Origin: an uncultured Clostridia bacterium
GTDB lineage: Bacteria > Bacillota > Clostridia > Christensenellales > Borkfalkiaceae
Assembly (NCBI GenBank): GCA_934230055.1
Contig: CAKQEE010000035.1
Location: 1-9,552 of the forward strand
DNA length: 9,552 bases
Reading direction: 5' to 3'
The notes beneath the pieces were generated by a model. It saw nothing but the letters and a program-made list of their open reading frames with translations. It did no database searches and was not told the origin of the DNA. Positions 6,201 through 9,552 of this stretch are shown here, piece after piece; position 1 is the stretch's first letter, and each line of letters begins with the position of its first letter. A program made the translations under genes and the position numbers.

Positions 6201-8630
6201 TTAATAAGGTCCTATCCAGTATTCCGTCATGCAGGCGTAAAGAATAATCTTTCCGTTTTCTACTTCCGCCTTTTTCATATCGAAAGTCGTTTTGTCCGTT
6301 ACGTAAACGTATTCGCCCGTTTTCGATTTATAAACCCAACCGCAGTTCTTTTGATCGAACGCGGGGAGCTTACCGAAGAACGTTTCGCCGTTCTTTATAG
6401 TTCCGTTTTCTATCGCAACCTTGCCGCCGACGGTAAGAGGATTTTTTTGATCCGTATATTTCCCGTAACTTACGGAAGTACCGTTAGCGTTGCTGTGATA
6501 ATCCCTTAAAAGGGCGTCTATAAGATTGTAAACTATGGTTATCTCGTCCATATAAACCGCTTTTGCATAAACCTTTACGGTCGCACCGTCCGATTCGAGC
6601 ATATTTTCGGTAAGAACGGTTGCGGCATTAATTTTCTCTTCCGTACCGCCTGCCTTCAATACCCAGCCCGCCGAAGCATATCCTTCGGTCGTCGGCGAAA
6701 ATTCGGGAAGTTTTTTCAAAAAACTTTCACCCATTTCCATGGTTCCGTCAGCAATTTCCGTCTTTCCTTCTACCGTAGAAGAAATCCCGTCGTAATTAAG
6801 CTCGTATTTAAGGACGTATTTGTACCTTACCGCTTTTGCATAAAGCTTGATACCTTCGCCGTCCGATTCAAGCATTTCCTCGGTAAGCACGGTAGCAAAG
6901 GTCACTCTCGTCTCCGTGCCGTCGATATTCGTTACCCAGCCGACAGCGGAATACATTTCCGAAACGGGAACGAAATCGGGCAACTTTTCGGCAAAGCTTT
7001 CGCCCATTGCTATAACGCCGTCCGCAACTTCCGTTTTACCTTCTACCGTAGAAGAAATCCCGTCGTAGGTAAGCTCGTATTTAAGAGTGTATTTATACCT
7101 TACCGCCTTTGCGTATAGCTTGATAACGCCGTCATTGCCGACAAGCTCCGCCGAAAATTCAGTTTCCGCGGTAATTTCTCTTTCAGTTCCGTTAATAACG
7201 GCAACCCAGCCCGCGGCTTTATAAAATTCGCTTACGGGAACGAACGCGAGGAGTTTCCCCTCGAATGTTTCGTCTTTACCGATAACGCCGTTATCGACCG
7301 TGTCGTGTCCGTCAACCGCGGAATTAACTCCGTTATATTCTAAAACGTACTCTATTTCGTAAGCGTATCTCTCTACTTTTGCGGTAAGAGTTATGGTTTT
7401 GCCGTCATCGCCCGTAAAAGCTTTTTCCGCGGCAGTGCCTGCGGTTACCCTGATTTCTTCTTCGCCTTTAATAATTACCCAGCCGACGAATTTATACAGA
7501 CGATTTTCGGGAAGTACTTTCGGCAAAAGTCCGATAAAGGCTTCGCCGTCTTTTATTTCCGCGCCCGACACGTCACTCGGATTTTCCGCATAAGAACGCT
7601 CTCCGTTATAAGAAAGCTCATATCTTACCTCAAAAACCTCCGCCTCCGGCAAAGCTTCTTTTTTCCATTGCGCCACGAAAGTTTTGTCACCCGTGCTGCC
7701 CGAAGGAATTTCCGTAACGAACTCCGTACCCGCAGAAGAAGTTTCTATCCAACCGAGGAACTCGAACCCCTCTCTTTCGGGAGCTTTGAGAATTATATCT
7801 TCGCCGTATTTATCGTATGAATCCGGGTTTTCGGGGCTGTTCGTGCCGCCGCCCAAATCATATGTTATGGAAAAGGTCGTTTTCTCCCATACCGCAACGA
7901 AGGTTTTATCGCCGATGCTCCCTGCGGGAATTTCCGTAACGTAGCCCGCGGCGGAAGAATTTTTATCTACCCAGCCGAGGAATTTATATCCCGCTCTCGT
8001 TGCGGGGACAAGCGTAACGGTTTCGCCGTCCTTCGAATATTCGGCAGGGTTTTCGGGGCTGTTCGTACCGCCGCCGAGTTCATATGTTATGGAAAAGGTC
8101 GTTTTCTCCCATACCGCAACGAAGGTTTTATCTCCCATACTGCCCGCGGGGATTTTTGTAACGTAGCCCGCGGCGGAAGAATCTTTATCCGCCCAACCGA
8201 GGAATTTGTATCCCTCCCTTACGGGTGCTTTAAGTTCTGTATCTCCGCCGCGAACGGAATACGAACTCGGGTTTTCGTGGTTATTTTCGCCGCCGTTCAG
8301 CTCGTAGGTAATAGCGAATATCACCTGCCGCCAGTTTGCGTAAAAAATTTTATCGCCCACCGTAGTTTTGGAAATTTCTTTCCACTCTTTGCCCTCGCCG
8401 TCTTTCCAGCAGATAAACTCGAAATTTTCCTTTACGGGAACGGGCAAAGCGAACGCTTCGGATGTTTTATAAGAAGTTTTGTATTCACCCCCTATCTCAC
8501 CTCCGTCCAATTCGTAGGTTATGGCGTAAGATTTGTCTCTGTCTCCGCCATCCCCCGCACCTTTACACCCCGCAAAAAGCGCGGCGCACGCAAAAAACGC
8601 AAGCAACGAAGCCGTCAAGACCTTTTTCAT
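6201..8630 (-). CDS. Large repeat lipoprotein (Flg_new/InlB B-type repeats plus second repeat family)
   Basis: Seen: 809 residues. A signal peptide (MKKVL then a hydrophobic stretch) ends in LFAGC with C22 as the likely lipidated cysteine, followed by a Gly/Asp-rich linker. Four repeats of ~74-residue period follow (about 35-100, 105-174, 179-248, 253-322) with the Listeria/Bacteroides Flg_new pattern: ITYELxGG, then FLGW, then GDKTFVAxW. Five longer repeats of ~90-residue period follow (about 332-420, 423-510, 513-601, 604-692 and a diverged 696-800) with a YELxYxG start, a GESFxxKLP centre, GWV and an LYAKAV end. Known: Flg_new repeats are beta-grasp-like modules of surface proteins. Inferred: an exported surface protein anchored by lipid, perhaps for adhesion. 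No enzyme, LPXTG or S-layer domain is seen. The start is supported by AAGGGG (complement of 8637-8642) and an upstream promoter. It stands alone between a terminator and a promoter. Confidence 0.9.
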   Translation of the reverse strand: MKKVLTASLLAFFACAALFAGCKGAGDGGDRDKSYAITYELDGGEIGGEYKTSYKTSEAFALPVPVKENFEFICWKDGEGKEWKEISKTTVGDKIFYANWRQVIFAITYELNGGENNHENPSSYSVRGGDTELKAPVREGYKFLGWADKDSSAAGYVTKIPAGSMGDKTFVAVWEKTTFSITYELGGGTNSPENPAEYSKDGETVTLVPATRAGYKFLGWVDKNSSAAGYVTEIPAGSIGDKTFVAVWEKTTFSITYDLGGGTNSPENPDSYDKYGEDIILKAPEREGFEFLGWIETSSAGTEFVTEIPSGSTGDKTFVAQWKKEALPEAEVFEVRYELSYNGERSYAENPSDVSGAEIKDGEAFIGLLPKVLPENRLYKFVGWVIIKGEEEIRVTAGTAAEKAFTGDDGKTITLTAKVERYAYEIEYVLEYNGVNSAVDGHDTVDNGVIGKDETFEGKLLAFVPVSEFYKAAGWVAVINGTEREITAETEFSAELVGNDGVIKLYAKAVRYKYTLKYELTYDGISSTVEGKTEVADGVIAMGESFAEKLPDFVPVSEMYSAVGWVTNIDGTETRVTFATVLTEEMLESDGEGIKLYAKAVRYKYVLKYELNYDGISSTVEGKTEIADGTMEMGESFLKKLPEFSPTTEGYASAGWVLKAGGTEEKINAATVLTENMLESDGATVKVYAKAVYMDEITIVYNLIDALLRDYHSNANGTSVSYGKYTDQKNPLTVGGKVAIENGTIKNGETFFGKLPAFDQKNCGWVYKSKTGEYVYVTDKTTFDMKKAEVENGKIILYACMTEYWIGPY
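6231..7637 (-). repeat. Five tandem ~90-residue repeats, unrecognised family
   Basis: Repeat units at about 7637-7371, 7364-7101, 7094-6828, 6821-6555 and 6545-6231. Units 3 and 4 are close at protein and DNA level (a 13-base palindrome TTCTACCGTAGAA recurs at 6768 and 7041, exactly 273 bases apart). The last unit is longer and diverged and ends the protein. Each has one GWV and an aromatic-rich first strand, suggesting distant kinship with the Flg_new repeats before them. Confidence 0.8.
7665..8528 (-). repeat. Four tandem Flg_new (InlB B-type) repeats
   Basis: Units at about 8528-8331, 8318-8109, 8096-7887 and 7874-7665, with a 222-base period for the last three. About 50 bases starting near 7862 and again near 8084 are essentially identical, pointing to recent duplication within the gene. 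The first unit is the most diverged. Confidence 0.85.
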
Positions 8631-8699
8631 GTTTTTCCCCTTTTTGATTTATCGTACTTATAATGGGCAATAAGCCTTTTATTAAACCCATACGCGTTT

Positions 8700-8728
8700 A
8701 TTTTACAATAAATTCGGCTGTTTGTCAA
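8700..8728 (-). promoter_or_regulatory. Promoter of lipoprotein gene
   Basis: On the minus strand a perfect TTGACA (complement of 8723-8728), a 17-base spacer and TAAAAT (complement of 8700-8705). The leader to the start at 8630 is about 60 bases. Confidence 0.8.
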
Positions 8729-8739
8729 CTTTAAAGCGG

Positions 8740-8763
8740 AAAAACCGCCGTTAAGCGGTTTTT
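8740..8763. terminator. Terminator after the right-edge membrane protein gene
   Basis: AAAAACCGC (8740-8748) and GCGGTTTTT (8755-8763) pair around a 6-base loop. On the minus strand it lies about 50 bases after the stop at 8813 and just before the lipoprotein promoter, so it separates the two units. It is symmetrical and could act both ways. Confidence 0.8.
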
Positions 8764-8812
8764 CTTTGCGTTTTTCGTTTTTTTTGATTTATTTGCTTTA
8801 ATCTATCCAGTT

Positions 8813-9552
8813 TTACGCCCCGTATTTAGACATTATTTTAAGCAGAGAAGAAAGCCCGTCGTTAATGCGCCCTTTAAGCTCTTCGCTGTTTACCCCGCGC
8901 TCCGCTTCCGAAAGACTTGCTTCCAAATCGTGAATCTGCCTTCTGTCGCTTTCTTTAAGCCCGAAATAATCTAACCGCGCTATAACGTTTTTAACGTGCG
9001 AATAATCTATTTCGTCGTTAAACCCGCTCTTCCTTTCAGCAGCGTTGCAATATTTTTCGCTCGCCCTTTCGCCGAAAGAAGCTTCTCCCGCACGAATTTC
9101 CGCAAGTGGCAAATCCTTTTCACGGGCAAAACCGTTATCCCCTTTCCCGAGCGGCGAAGAAGTTTCTTCGTAATACTCGTACGGGGCGTTTGCTTCGCAA
9201 GAACGCGCCTCTTCAAAAGGCTTTTTCGCGCCGATCTTTCTACCCTGCTCTTTTGAAAGCTCACGATAATCTCTTGCGGAAAAGTTTTTTTCTTCGCCGA
9301 CGCAAAAAGCTCGGTTTTGAACCTCATCGCAATCGTGGACGTTCCCCTTTCCGAAAGAACCTCCCTTCGCATAGGCAAGCTCGCCCGCCTTTTTCACCTG
9401 CTCGTCTATATACCTTGCAAGCTCTTTCCTCTTTTCCGCGGAAGCCTTATCGTTTTTGCTTTTTCTGACGGGCAGAATAAACAACACGAGCGAATAAAAA
9501 AGATATAAAAACGCACAGGAAAAGAAAAATTCCGCCGCAATTCCGTTAAGCC
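8813..9552 (-). CDS. Partial single-pass membrane protein, unrecognised
   Basis: I do not recognise this protein. Seen: the minus-strand frame is open from the stop at 8813 to the right edge, so the 5' end is missing. A GTG at 9487 could be read as a start, but it falls inside a hydrophobic stretch; reading on upstream gives FFFSCAFLYLFYSLVLFILP (about 9529-9470), a clear membrane helix followed by a basic stop-transfer segment (RKSKNDK). I therefore treat the frame as continuous. After the helix come ~100 residues of low-complexity charged sequence rich in Glu, Lys, Gly and with four Cys, probably disordered. A helical C-terminal segment of ~65 residues follows (from IDYSHVKNVIARLDYFGL to the end), possibly a small interaction domain. 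The charged part is likely cytoplasmic by the positive-inside rule. A terminator follows. No function is proposed. Confidence 0.7.
   Translation of the reverse strand, partial: LNGIAAEFFFSCAFLYLFYSLVLFILPVRKSKNDKASAEKRKELARYIDEQVKKAGELAYAKGGSFGKGNVHDCDEVQNRAFCVGEEKNFSARDYRELSKEQGRKIGAKKPFEEARSCEANAPYEYYEETSSPLGKGDNGFAREKDLPLAEIRAGEASFGERASEKYCNAAERKSGFNDEIDYSHVKNVIARLDYFGLKESDRRQIHDLEASLSEAERGVNSEELKGRINDGLSSLLKIMSKYGA

Noticed and set aside
6231..8528. Regular repeats considered as a possible CRISPR or minisatellite array
   Set aside because: The period is a multiple of three, the units are in one reading frame and encode a known beta-rich repeat; there are no conserved short repeats with unique spacers.
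8996..9468. Open frames on + opposite the right-edge membrane protein gene
   Set aside because: Products are Arg/Phe/Leu-rich mirror translations with no ribosome binding site. The minus frame has a membrane helix, normal composition and a terminator.

Overview
The window looks like chromosomal DNA of a low-to-mid GC Gram-positive bacterium of the Clostridia. The signs are strong purine-rich ribosome binding sites (GGAGG-like), sigma-A type promoters close to TTGACA-N17-TATAAT, a DUF421 plus DUF4363 gene pair, two TetR regulators each divergent from its likely target, and a large lipoprotein built of Listeria/Bacteroides-type (Flg_new, InlB B-repeat) repeats. The codon and repeat style is reminiscent of uncultured gut Christensenellales, but that placement is a guess. 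No phage, plasmid, CRISPR, tRNA or rRNA signal was seen.

Layout. (a) 1-1068: a membrane gene pair on +, a DUF421 (YetF-like) protein followed with a 7-base overlap by a DUF4363 protein read from a GTG. (b) 1091-2966: a TetR regulator on - facing away from an extended short-chain dehydrogenase/reductase (SDR) on +. The 233-bp gap between them holds a near-consensus promoter, a perfect 11-bp inverted repeat and helically phased T-tracts. A bidirectional terminator follows the SDR. (c) 3045-5876: a two-gene ABC exporter (ATPase then permease, both on -) divergent from a second TetR gene on +. Promoters face both ways and an imperfect dyad lies within the TetR promoter. This looks like a ligand-induced export module. 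(d) 5708-6200: a non-coding stretch with a terminator, a decayed palindromic MITE-like repeat whose ends match the widespread GTCATTCTGA type, and a 15-bp perfect GC-rich hairpin. (e) 6201-8630: an 809-residue lipoprotein on - with nine tandem repeats of two kinds, with its own promoter. (f) 8813-9552: the 3' part of an unrecognised single-pass membrane protein on -, running off the right edge, with a terminator after it.

The genes form several small independent transcription units rather than one pathway. I did not find a clearly new multi-gene system. The most unusual object is the lipoprotein, whose second half consists of about 90-residue repeats that I do not recognise as a named family, arranged after four ordinary Flg_new repeats. 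The next most interesting are the two TetR control regions and the palindromic repeat with its extra half-end.
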